64,000 nucleotides of DNA, from NCBI RefSeq assembly GCF_029227915.1, contig NC_079881.1, positions 16,281,501 through 16,345,500 of the forward strand, in the 5' to 3' direction. Below, in pieces: positions 1 through 10,489 of the stretch. The notes beneath the pieces are model-generated. The model made no database searches. It worked only from the letters and a program-made list of their open reading frames with translations, and was not told where the DNA came from. The translations under genes and the position numbers were made by a program. Each line of letters opens with the position of its first letter. Positions within the stretch are counted from its first letter, which is position 1. The stretch is from Hydractinia symbiolongicarpus. Its lineage: Eukaryota > Cnidaria > Hydrozoa > Anthoathecata > Hydractiniidae.

Positions 1-2
1 CA

Positions 3-89
3 GGATGCCCCTTTACTATAGCTGTAAGAGTGTCTAAGGATGGAAAACACTTGCAAGTAAATTCATTCATTCACGATCCTGTCAGTGAG
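3..89 (+). CDS. Possible exon or transposon fragment with a FAR1/ZSWIM-like zinc-finger segment
   Basis: The frame is open from the window edge to an apparent splice donor (GAG then gtaaat at 90). The peptide runs CPFTIAVRVSKDGKHLQV and then NSFIHD, which resembles the middle of the FAR1/WRKY-GCM1-type domain found in ZSWIM proteins and Mutator-like transposases, where a Cys-Pro start is followed by a strand and an His-Asn-His end. The expected HNH seems to be missing between FIHD and PVSE. Only 29 codons are visible, so this may be the last part of a host exon, a decayed transposase piece, or chance. Confidence 0.3.
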
Positions 90-403
90 GTAAATATGCC
101 TTATTCAATGCATATCTACATATTTAAATTGTTACATTTTTCTTGGTTAACCTTTGCCTTTAACAATTAGAAGATGTCCATGTGCAGTAAAAGGTCTTTT
201 GTCTAAATTCCTCAAGTTTAAATAAAAAGACAAGAGGCATATTTCCCTGTTTTTAGTCAGTCTGGTAGCGAGCTAAGAGGGTTCCTTTCATATCCCTGCT
301 GCCATTACATAACGTTAGGGTTAATAATTAGGGCTGTTATTGCGCTATATGTTTTTGAATACGTTTTTACAGTAAAGTAATTTCACAAATCGTTAGGAAT
401 TAG

Positions 404-470
404 GTGAAACTCCTGTGGTCTAAAGGTAAGATTCTTGTGGTAAGAGATCCAGGTTCAAATTTTGGCCTGA
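404..470 (+). repeat. tRNA-derived SINE-like fragment
   Basis: A Pol III box A-like string (TGGTCTAAAGG, 416-426) is followed 26 bases later by a box B-like string (GGTTCAAATTT, 452-462). Spacing and order match a tRNA-type internal promoter, but the stems are poor, so a SINE head or degraded tRNA pseudogene is more likely than a functional tRNA. Confidence 0.35.
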
Positions 471-719
471 GTTAATAGGGCCAATGTAATGCCTCTCTTT
501 GGTCATGCTACTTTGTTTGTTTGTTTTGCAGATACAGTGTGCAAAAGCAGTATTTGGAAATTTGGCATGACAAGTGAATAAAAATATATTTAAGTTTTTC
601 TAATTCTAATTTTAGAATGTTCTCTTTCCATTGCATTTTTTGATAAAATACATATTACCCCAATATCCACTTTTATTTCATAAGTTACTGATTACTTGTC
701 TTTTTTAAAAACACTTTTA

Positions 720-1100
720 ACCAGCACTCTAAGTATATATCTCTGAAAAAATCTGGTGCCTTAAGTCTATTGAATCGCACGGAAAAAACCGGCACTCTAA
801 GTATTTCTGAAAAAAAGGTGCTTTAAGGTAACTTTGTCTCCTACAAAAAACCTGAAACTCTAAGTCTAATAAATTTCTGTCAAAAAACACTGGCACTGAA
901 GTATCTCTTTAAAAACCAGCATACTAGGTAACTTTGTCTCCTACAAAAAAACCCAGCACTCTAAGTCCAATGAATGCTCTAATATCTCTAAAAAAAAACG
1001 GCACTCTAAGGTAACCTTGTCTCCTACAAAAAAACCTCTAACAAGGTTCGAATTAGAAAAGTAAAGTCGGTTCACAAAAATTTCGGCACTCTGTAACTCT
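720..1100. repeat. Degenerate tandem repeat, GGCACTCTAAG units
   Basis: Imperfect units built on an A-run followed by (C/G)GCACTCTAAG and then a stretch reading ggtaactttgtctcctac recur about six times. Related units reappear at 6245-6370, beyond the Copia element, so this is one array interrupted by the insertion. Confidence 0.6.
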
Positions 1101-1140
1101 GTAAACCACCATCTAGATGTGGCCTGGGAAGACCTTAAAT

Positions 1141-1251
1141 CATTCTTGTTTCTTAAGCTTTTAAAATGCGATCTAAAAAAGTATTTTTATTGCTGCTTTT
1201 CATTCTTAAACTTCTAAAATGTGATCTAAAACAGCATTTCTATCGCCATTC
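1141..1251. repeat. Minisatellite, left part (units of about 53 bp)
   Basis: Two units of the pattern CATTCTTAAACTTYTAAAAT-GCGATCTAAAAAAG-catttctatcgc lie directly against the left LTR. The array resumes right after the right LTR at 5942. The last five bases (CATTC, 1247-1251) are one half of the Copia target-site duplication. Confidence 0.75.
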
Positions 1252-1359
1252 TGTTTAAGATGTTTACTATGTTTACTACTGATATATTTTAGATTAGTTT
1301 ATAATTGTGTTGTATGACTGGGGGTTTTACCTATCTCAGTAAATAAATTGATGTTAACA
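1252..1359 (+). repeat. Copia 5' LTR
   Basis: 108 bp, TG...CA. It differs from the 3' LTR by two substitutions (an A/T in the middle, a C/T near the right end). Confidence 0.9.
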
Positions 1360-1360
1360 G

Positions 1361-1375
1361 TGGTAGCAGAGGATG
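1361..1375 (+). promoter_or_regulatory. Primer binding site, initiator tRNA-Met 3' end
   Basis: One base after the LTR, TGGTAGCAGAGGATG is complementary to the 3' end of the metazoan initiator tRNA-Met (…CATCCTCTGCTACCA) over 15 bases. Priming is thus from the tRNA 3' end, not from an internal tRNA fragment as in Drosophila copia. Confidence 0.8.
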
Positions 1376-2759
1376 AGTCACAATTACAAGATACCCCCAG
1401 TCTTTAATGACAAGAAGCCATATAATCGTTATGTTGATGAATTGAAAGCATGGACATAATTAAGAGATTTAGAGAAGCAGAAGCAAGGCATCACAGTAGC
1501 CTTATCTTTACCAGAAGAAGATTCAACACAAGTAAGAGATAAAGTGTTCAGTGAGATTAGTATTGCTGATTTGAATAAAGAATATGGAATAGACACTAGC
1601 GTTTATGGACAACTTGTTTAAGAAAGATGAATTAACTGATATGTATGAACATTACACAAACTTTGATAGTTATAAAAGAAAAAGTGATGAAACTATGGAG
1701 TCGTATATAATAGAATTTGAAAAGTTGTACAATAAAACAAAGAAATTTGATATGGCATTACCAGAAAGTGTTTTAGCATTCAAATTACTTGATGGAGCTT
1801 GTTTAAAACATTCGGACAGACAGCTTGTACTTACTGGTGTAAACTATGAAGAAGTAAATACTATGTTTAAACAAATGAAAAGTGCATTAAAAAAGTTTTT
1901 CGGAGAACAATCATTACCTACTAATAGCAATGAAAGCATAAAAGTTGAACCATCTATTACTAAAACTGAACCTGTATTTATTACTGGAACTCATGGAAAT
2001 TCAGTTAGACCTCGAAATGAACGTTTCAGATATGGTAACAGAAATAATTATGAACGAAACAATCAACGACCATTACGTAAAAGAAATAATCCACTCGATG
2101 AAAAGGGTGAACCACTTAGATGTTACATTTGTCAGTCAGTTATGCACTTTGCTTGGTTTTGTCCTCATGGGAATAAAACCTTTGACAAGCCAGTGTTCCA
2201 AGCAAGCGATGAAAATGATATGGTGGAAAAAGCAGTTCTTTTTACGGGCGCAGTAATTGAAGATAAAAGTGTTTTATTGTCAGAAGCTCTTAACTGTGCT
2301 GTACTAGATAGTGCTTGTTCAGCAACTGTTACCAGAGAAGATTGGCTTAAGTGTTATTTGGATTCACTAACAACAGAACAAAAGTGTAAAATACAACAAT
2401 CTCCCAGTGACACTGTTTTTCGATTCGGTGGTGGGGAAAGATTAAAATCCAATGGCAAAGTTAAAATACCATGTAGTATGGCTGGGAAGGAATGTGAAAT
2501 TGTGACAGAGATAGTTGAATGTGATATACCTCTTCTTCTTAGTAAAACAGCTATGAAGAAAGCGGACATGAAATTAGATCTGGTAAACGACACTGCTGAA
2601 ATATTTGGTACATTAGTTGATTTGCAGAATACAACATCAGGCCATTATTGCGTACCCTTGAAAGAGGATGAAGTCTGTTTATCCAACTCAATATTGATAA
2701 ATGAGCAATTCACAAGCAATTTGGACATCCCACTGCAAAACAGCAAGTTTGTTGGTTGA
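1373..2759 (+). pseudogene. Copia gag and aspartic protease, broken
   Basis: An ATG at 1373, overlapping the primer site, opens a gag frame that stops at a TAA (1457-1459). A frame change near 1600 leads into the long frame 1605-2759. That frame has a basic, Asn/Arg-rich stretch and an intact CX2CX4HX4C zinc knuckle (2121-2162), then the protease active site LDSACSATV (Asp codon 2307-2309), where DSA stands in for the usual DSG/DTG. The protease tail has HYCVPL, then the frame is lost shortly before the integrase zinc-binding region. Not translatable as one product now. Confidence 0.85.
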
Positions 2760-5652
2760 TGCAAAACTATATGATGAAGACTGTAAGAGAATCCTGGATC
2801 AAATTGAACAGGACTGTGAAACATGCAAGAAGTTTAAACGGACACCACCTAGACCAGTGGACTCACTGCCATTAGCTACTGATTTCAATCAGTGTGTTGT
2901 AATGGATCTTAAAGAATGGGTAAAAAGTAAAATATGGTTGTTTTACCTCATTAATGCAGCTACTCGATTCACTTTAGCTACAGTAATTCGAAGCAAATTA
3001 CCTTCTGTTATTATTGACAAAACCATGCAGTTGTGGATTGGCAATGGATTTGGTGTTCCTGGACGCTTATTAGCAGACAATGGAGGAGAATTTGCTAATG
3101 AAGAGTACCGGGATATGTGTGATAACCTAAATATTGAAGTTTTAAACACAGCAGCTTGTAGTCCATGGCAAAATGGATTGTGTGAACGGAACCATGCAAT
3201 TGTAGATGATTGTTTGAGAAAGATTCTTGATGAAAACCCAAAATTATCGTTGGAAGTTGGTTTGGTCTGGGAACTTAATGCCAAGAATTCCTTGCATATG
3301 AATTCTGGTTATAGTTTCTATCAATTAGTTTTCGGACGGAATCCGAATTTGCCATCAGTGTTAAATGCAAATCCACCAGCTTTAGAGGGTGTAACCGTAT
3401 CACATGTTTTTGCAAAGCATATTAATGCCCTTCATAATGCACGTAAAGCATTTATTGAAGCTGAAGCTTCAGAAAGAGTTAGAAGAGCTTTGCGTCATCA
3501 GATTCGAAGTACTATCACACAGTATTACACTGGAGAGAAAGTCTACTATAAACGTGATGATTCATTAAAGTGAAGGGGTCCTGCTAAAGTAATTGGTCAA
3601 GACAGCAAGGTTGTTTTTGTTCGGCAAGGCAGTTTGTATGTCAGAGTCCCACCTTGTCGATTAGTTAAAGTGGGTCAAGAATTTTCTGCCTCTAATCAGA
3701 ACAAACTTGACAATACAGATCTTAAAGAGAACAAAGATGTAGGTGATCATCAATCAGATGTAGGTGATCATCAATCAGAAGTAGTGATTGATTTAGAGGT
3801 TGAAGAGTCAAATGCTACACCTGTGCAACAAGAACAACGTAACAGAAGTGAACATGAGGAAAATGTTTTAGATGTACCAGAAGCAGAAATGAATTTGGAA
3901 GAACAACAGGTGTCTGTTCGAAAAGAGCATGATTTTCCTAAAGTTAACAACCATGTTGAAGTGAAAATAAAAGATGTACCAGAAGGATTTTCAGCAAAAG
4001 TGATAAGTAGAGGTGGAAAAGCTACAGGGAAGTACAGCAGTTGGTACAACATAAGGAAAGAAGGTACAAATGATGAAATGTGCCTAGATTTTAAGGACGT
4101 TGAAATTTGGAAAAAAGTTGAAAGTGTCAATGTAGTTATTCTTCCAGAACATGTACATGATACTTTAGAGGCGGTTAAAGCAAAACAGAAGGAATTAGAC
4201 AACTGGAAATTGTTTGATGTTGTTCGACAGGTTCCGAATGATAAACAAAGTAAGATATCAACAAGATGGATTATCACTGAAAAAGAAGTGGATTCTTCTA
4301 AAGTTGTTAAGGCACGTCTTGTTGTTAGAGGATTTGAGGAAGAGCACAAACTGCAACGTGACTCACCAACTGCAGCTAAAGACACTCTTCGTATGTTTTT
4401 TGGAATAGCAGCCTGCAAGAATTGGAATTGTGTGGCATTAGATGTAAAGTCTGCATTTCTGCAAGGTCACACTATCGATCGTGATGTTTATGTTACACCA
4501 CCCAAAGAAGCAAATGTTCCAGATGGATTCACATGGAAGCTTGTTAAAGTCGTTTACGGCTTAAACGATGCTTTAAGAAATTGGTATTTCAGTGTACGTC
4601 AGACCTTATTAAAGCTGAAGGCAGAGCAGTCCACAGTAGATAAAACACTTTTCTACTGGAAAGATACAGATAACAATCTTTGTGGCATCTTTATAATGCA
4701 TGTAGATGATTTTGTACTTGCAGGAAATAAAATTTTTGAAGCATCTATTATGTCACAGTTGATTAAGACCTATAAGGTTGGTAAGATAGAAGAGACCAAC
4801 TTTAAATACATTGGGATAAACATTTCTCAAGATGGTGGAAATATAACTATGGATCAAAAGCAGTATGTTGAATGCATTCAGGAAATACAGATTTCAAACA
4901 AACGATCCACTAGAAAGCGTGATGAACTCAATGATGACGAATTACATGAGCTTAGATCTGCAATAGAACAATTGAACTTGATAGCTACTCAAACTCGCCC
5001 AGATTTGGCTTTCGATGTGCTGGAATTAAGTGTTTCCATTAAAAATGCAAGAGTAGAGCATCTTTTGGTGGCGAACAAGGTTATAAAGAAAATGAAAGCC
5101 ACTAACAATGTGTGCTTAATCTTTCCAAATATGCCAAAGTATGAATTGTGGAAGTTGGTAGTCTTTTCAGATGTGTCATATGCAAACTTACCAGATGGCG
5201 TCTCCAGTGCTGGCGGTAGTATAGTGATTGTCTTTGCAGAGGATGGGAAATGTTTCCCAATTTCTTGGTGTTCAAAGAAGATCAAGAGGGTTGTTAAGAG
5301 TACCATTGCTGCTGAAACCTTATCCTTAGTTAATGATATTGATAATGCATACTACATAGGCTGATTAATGTCACAGATTTTGTTTTCACAGAGAACAAAT
5401 GAGAATTGTATTCCCATAACAGCTTATATTGATAATAAATCTTTGTATGAAAATATTCATGCTACTACTCTGGTGTCAGAAAAACGTCTTAGAATCGATA
5501 TAGCAGCTATTCAACAAATGGTCAATGAAGGAAAAGTCTCTGTTCGATGGGTACCTGCATCATTACAATTGTCAGATGGAATGACCAAGCGAGGAGCATT
5601 CTTGCAGCGGTTGATGAATGTTTTAACAAATGGGAAGATTACGCTTGATTGA
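2701..5652 (+). pseudogene. Copia pol: integrase, reverse transcriptase, RNase H, broken by two stop codons
   Basis: The same frame runs from 2701 to 5652, interrupted only by TGA at 3571-3573 and 5362-5364, each a likely point change. Integrase shows the CX2C half of its zinc finger (CETC), the DNGGEF motif (Asp 3076-3078) and SPWQNG with the catalytic Glu. The His pair of the HHCC finger (HKQFGH, near 2711) lies in another frame, so two small frameshifts lie between 2690 and 2780. Reverse transcriptase has DVKSAFLQG and HVDD (4699-4710), with His replacing the common Tyr of YVDD. RNase H shows FSDVSYANL, then CSKK...STIAAE, and, after the second stop, AYIDN and KLSDGMTK-like residues. Confidence 0.88.
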
Positions 5653-5819
5653 TTACGTTATGAGCAAGTTGTTGTAGCCCCTAGGAAGATGATATGTCAG
5701 GGACAATAATTCTTGTTGTTGAACAAATCAAAAAAGAAAACAAAACAAAACTACATTCTTTTATTTTTAAACATTTCATTTTGTTCAGAAGACAGTTATT
5801 GCAGAATGCTATCTCTCTT

Positions 5820-5833
5820 AAAAGATGGGAGAA
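5820..5833 (+). promoter_or_regulatory. Copia polypurine tract
   Basis: AAAAGATGGGAGAA lies directly against the 3' LTR, the expected place for the plus-strand primer. Confidence 0.75.
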
Positions 5834-5941
5834 TGTTTAAGATGTTTACTATGTTTACTACTGTTATATTTTAGATTAGTTTATAATTGTGTTGTATGAC
5901 TGGGGGTTTTATCTATCTCAGTAAATAAATTGATGTTAACA
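5834..5941 (+). repeat. Copia 3' LTR
   Basis: 108 bp copy of 1252-1359 with two differences; followed by the CATTC duplication. Confidence 0.9.
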
Positions 5942-6195
5942 CATTCTTCCTTCTAAGTTTTTAAAACGCGATCTAAAAAACCATTTCTATTGCCGTTCTT
6001 TGTTCTTATTTTAAAAACGCAATCTAAAAAGCATTTTTATCGGTGTTCTTCATTCTTAAAATGCGATCTAAAAAACCTTCCTATTGCTGTTCTTCATTCT
6101 TAAACTTTTAAAATGCGATCTAAAAAAGTTTTTCTATCGCCATTCTTCGTGCTTAAACTTTTAAATAGGGATCTAAAAAAGCATTTCTATCGCCA
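5942..6195. repeat. Minisatellite, right part (units of about 53 bp)
   Basis: About five units continue the array broken at 1251: each has a CATTCTT-like start, a short T/A stretch, then GCGATCTAAAAAA and a -ttctatcgcc- end. Units differ by several substitutions and small length changes, so the array is old. Confidence 0.75.
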
Positions 6196-7924
6196 CTTAA
6201 AAATATTCGATTCGTAATTTTATCATTTTCTTTGCAAAGTGGTTCTCGAAGCATCACTGGAAAAAAACAGGCAATCTAACTTTTACGAAAAAAAACGGTT
6301 CTCTAAGTATCACTGCAAAAAAACTGGCACTGCAAAAATCCTACTGTTTTTTACAAAAAAACGGCACTTTAAGCTTTAGAACGCTTAAAGTATATACTGG
6401 TACCGTCTCTTTAAGTAATTTCCAGCTTAAAGCACCGGTAGCTCTTATACACGCCATTCGCTTTGGTTATTTAAAGAGGAGGTTAAAAGCTGACCTCATA
6501 GAAGTATTTAAATTAATGAATGGGTATGAAAATTTGAACCCTTAATGACTTTTTGGAAGTGTTTGAGAATACACTGACAAGAGGGGACACTCCAAAAAAT
6601 ACGGAAGTCTCATAGTATGCTGGATAAAAGAAAATTTTTATTTGTTTCTCGGGTTATTAATGAATGGAACATTTAGCCAGAGAAAGCAGTGTCTGCTACT
6701 TCAATAAACAATTTAAATAACTTTATTCAACCACATTTCGAGACTGTTAGGGGGTTTTATACAAGTCAATGAAGACTGCCTGGCCTTAGTTCTAAAACGA
6801 CCACCAATGTTGGCCTACACCGGTAAGTTATCCAGTAAGTTAGTTCATTCAGTTAACAAATATCATGTCAATATCTTACGTATCGTTGCGAACATGCCAT
6901 TTTTAAATTTACCACTTCTTTAAGCAATTTTGAGCTTAAAGAACCGGTACTACTGGTGCAATAGCAACGTCCAAACAAGTTTGATAAGTCACCCCTCCTA
7001 GGCGTACACAGACAGAGGAAACATCTCCCTATCTATTTCTCATCTCAAACAATTGACAAGGGATGTTGTTTAAAATTAGTGAGGTTAACCACATTTTAAT
7101 TAGCTAGCTACCAATCTCTCCCTCTACACCCTGTTGTCAGAGCAGCTGCTAGACTGATGAAAGAGAAAACTCAAAGACATTTAGATATAAATCGCATTAC
7201 CATAAATAAATAATACGTCTTTTAACATGTATTTATACAATATATAAAACCGGACAGGACAGAAGGACGCAAGAAAAAAAGACTAAAACTGATAAATGCG
7301 CATTGTGGTTCCGCCAATATGCGCCCCTCTATCTACACCTGATAACTGGAAACATTGGTGCGTATGAGCAAACCGGGACCCGCGACCCCAGAGTGAGACC
7401 CAAGACGATATTCAGAAAGAAGTACACATTTAAGGTAACCGGTCATTGTGGATAGTACATGTGTAAGTAAAATACTCTTTTTAATGTTTTATTGTCTTTT
7501 TGAGTCAACTGTTTGTTTGTATGTTTGTTTGTTTTTATTATGTATGGTATACAATATTCAAAGAATAATAAAACGGGTCAGCCGCCAAAACGAGCCTTCT
7601 TTCACGTATCTATCATAACTATATGTTTCCTTATAACTACTACCGCGCATACAACTTACATAATGCATTTAGTTCTTTATTAGCGTCGCTGTTTAGGAGA
7701 GGTTGGATGTGTTAAACCAGGTCTACATTATACTGGATAGGTTTTAGTACCGATATGGAAATCTATGTGGTATGGTTGGAACAAAAAATCGTTACATGTA
7801 ACATATAACGTTTTCTGGCGTTCCCATTATAATCTTTGAATTGTTTGAAACATACGTGCTTGTAAATCTATTTTAAAAACACGACGGGGAAGTGTGTCTA
7901 GACTTTCATAAGTAGTACTAGATG
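6196..7924. other. No gene seen; degraded repeats
   Basis: 6245-6370 repeats the GGCACTCTAAG-type units. A motif reading CTTTAAG...GAGCTTAAAG-(A/C)ACCGGTA occurs at about 6408-6445 and again at about 6906-6950, suggesting duplicated repeat arms. 6960-7924 shows no supported exon. Confidence 0.5.
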
Positions 7925-8351
7925 CCTAAAGTGATAGTTCGTCGCACTCCTACCGAGGGATTTTTTCAGAATGATTATGTGAAGGAAAAGTGGAGAAATA
8001 AATGCTGTTTCATATTTGATTAAAACAATATTTATGATCAGCAACTGGCTGGACCAATCAATGTGTAACGGCTTTTTCGATTAATATACCTGTCGAACTA
8101 TTAGAAGGCCCTTTGATAGATATATGTGTTTCATTGTGGAAACCCGTGTTTGGTGTAAAAAAGAGCAGAGAATTCTTTAATCTCTTCCTCAGAACAAGTT
8201 TTATGTATTTTGATGCAAAATAATCGGAAACAGGTCTAGTAACACGCCGAATGATATTTAAAATTGTACATTTTTCAGGTCTGAAAACATTGACAATTTT
8301 TCTCATTCTTTTTTCGTCTGCCAGATGATAAAGTGTCAGTGCCGTAACCAC
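7925..8351 (-). pseudogene. Harbinger-type (HARBI1-like) transposase relic
   Basis: The minus-strand peptide begins ALTLYHLADEKRMRKI and continues through IIRRVTRPVSDYF, KYIKL and THISIKGPSNSS, which follow the order of animal PIF/Harbinger transposases (a helix-rich region, then the strand that carries the first catalytic Asp of the DDE nuclease). The segment holding that Asp (normally ..GAVDGTHI) is missing between GFHNE and THI. After a stop at 8058 the same frame still shows VADHKYCF and, further on, IPR, as in the middle of the nuclease domain, with more stops. Dead fragment of an element in which both ends are lost. Confidence 0.7.
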
Positions 8352-8857
8352 AATTTTAATAATAGGGGGGGGGGGGAGCTATATAGAAAAATTACATTTT
8401 TATGAAAATTTTAAATTTTAGATCTCTAGATTGGCGGAAAATGCCCTACTAGACGTCAACGATCTCATGGTTTATTATTAAAATCACGATAGATATTTAC
8501 ATATTTTTGTAATTTAGAAAAGTTGCATTGTTTGATTGGCATCGCAATTTTGATAAAAATTTCCATCAGAAACCAAAAGATAGAAAGAGATACATATTTA
8601 CATTACAGGACTACAATAACATAAAAAATGTTAAATACACTAGAAATTTTAAGGGTGATGGTACTTTTTAGAAAATTTACATCGCATTTGGACTTTTTAA
8701 AATGTGCTGCCAGCCCCCTTAAAACATTTAGTGACATTTATAGTTACCAGTAGCTACCAGCGATGGACTCTATAATTTATTGAACGTGTACTACATACTC
8801 AGGAATTCATTCAGGAATTCTAAAAACATATGCAAAGGTGATAAAAATTATTTATTG

Positions 8858-9103
8858 ATGAAAGAGGAAGCAAATCCAGCTTTTAACTCATTCTTAGATC
8901 AGAAGTCTGGTGGTGCATTTGGGTTGCCAGCAACATAGCTGAGTTAAAAAAAAATTCCGGAGATTGCAGCACAATTGCAAAAGGTTATGGAAAATGAAAT
9001 TCCCGCTAATTTCATTTCTGCGTTTTTAAAGAGAAAATTTCCTGATAAAATATCATACGGGAAAGAAAATCCAATATGGTGCAATACATTACTGTATAGT
9101 TAA
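8858..9103 (+). pseudogene. Coding-like relic of unknown origin
   Basis: Two adjacent pieces look protein-coding. 8858-8938 reads MKEEANPAFNSF, then LDQKSGGAFGLPAT before a stop; 8957-9103 reads PEIAAQLQKVMENEIPANF before a stop. I do not recognise the family. Composition and the close spacing suggest a decayed transposon or retrogene rather than a host exon. Confidence 0.3.
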
Positions 9104-9401
9104 TTTATTTAATTTGATTCCGGTTAAGCCGAAAACGTTGCTTTACTGCCAAAATATTTTACAGAAAGAAAATTTAAGTTCAAAATTATAATATATGTTT
9201 CTGTTGTTTTAGCATATGATGTAATTTACTGTTTGCGTTTTGTATGAAGTTTATTTTTATATGGCTTCAATTATACTAGCTTTAGAACTTTGTTTTGTCT
9301 GCTGTTTCTATATGTCAATGACTTTTTATTATGCAATGCATACTTTTATACTTTTATACCATTGTATACCTTAACGCATTATCGAATTCTGTTCCTACCA
9401 A

Positions 9402-9640
9402 ACATGTCACACTCCGCAAACTCAGCATGTCACACTCCGTCTACCAAGCATGTCACACTCTGTAATGGCATACTTCGTATATTAAGCATGTCATACTACT
9501 CTGTATACTAAGCATGTCACACTCCGTATACTAAGCGTCACACTCCTTATACTAAACATGTCACACTCCGTATACTAAGCATGTCACATTCCGTATAGCA
9601 TATTCCGTATATAAAGCATGTCACGCTTCGTAATAGCATA
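9402..9640. repeat. 23 bp minisatellite, CATGTCACACTCCGTATACTAAG
   Basis: About nine to ten units of roughly 23 bp with the core ATGTCACACTCCGTATAC. The right-hand units decay, and scattered core fragments (CACACTCCGTATAG) persist to about 9790. Confidence 0.85.
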
Positions 9641-10264
9641 CTTTGTACCTTATAGCACATTCTACATATTTCGCATAGCAAATTCTGCATAACATACTCT
9701 CGGTATCTTACAAGCTGTATGCCATTTATCCGTGTATTGCAATCAAACTAATGTTCCCACACTCCGTATAGCTACAATAATCCGTATGTGTACACATGGA
9801 CAAAAATGTAGGAAAATGATGTGCTTGTCTTTTTAACTTGTTCTTTATGGTAATTATTTTTTATTTCTTTCCGAAATAATGTTAAACAGTCATATATTGC
9901 AATATTTCACTTTAAAAAAATGATTGAGATCACAATACTCCGTTCTTAGATACTTCTTACATAGGTCGGATATGTGATATGTACTTATGATAGATACGTG
10001 GAAAAGCACCCGCCAAGACATTGTACTCTCCATCCTGGTGATTATTGCGTGGCAAAATGTTTTTAGCGATGTTTTCTGCAGACAGGACAGGATAGGTGTC
10101 TTGCTTTGTACAGCACCCGTCAAATATTGGTGAAGAAATAATTTACTTTGAATGATGAAATGATGAATGATGATCTAGTCCTATATTACACTAGTGTTAA
10201 CTTAGTAAACTTTACAAGTTCTTTATTATTTAGCAGTCAGGAGAACGGAAGAACGGATAATCAG

Positions 10265-10486
<222 letters not shown>

Positions 10487-10489
10487 TTC

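Larger units (their letters stand above)
1252..5941 (+). mobile_element. Complete Copia-type LTR retrotransposon (GalEa-like), coding region broken
   Basis: The element is 4690 bp with 108 bp LTRs beginning TG and ending CA, flanked by a perfect 5 bp duplication CATTC (1247-1251 and 5942-5946). It holds, in order, a primer binding site, gag with a zinc knuckle, an aspartic protease, integrase, reverse transcriptase and RNase H, then a polypurine tract: the Copia order, with integrase before RT. The LTRs differ at two positions, so insertion is fairly recent, yet the reading frame carries three nonsense codons (1457, 3571, 5362) and shifts near 1600 and between about 2690 and 2760. The protease motif LDSAC and the very short LTRs recall the GalEa group of aquatic animals; the clade assignment is my inference. 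Confidence 0.9.

Noticed and set aside
1040-1055. Box B-like GGTTCGAATTA
   Set aside because: No box A at the right distance and no cloverleaf.
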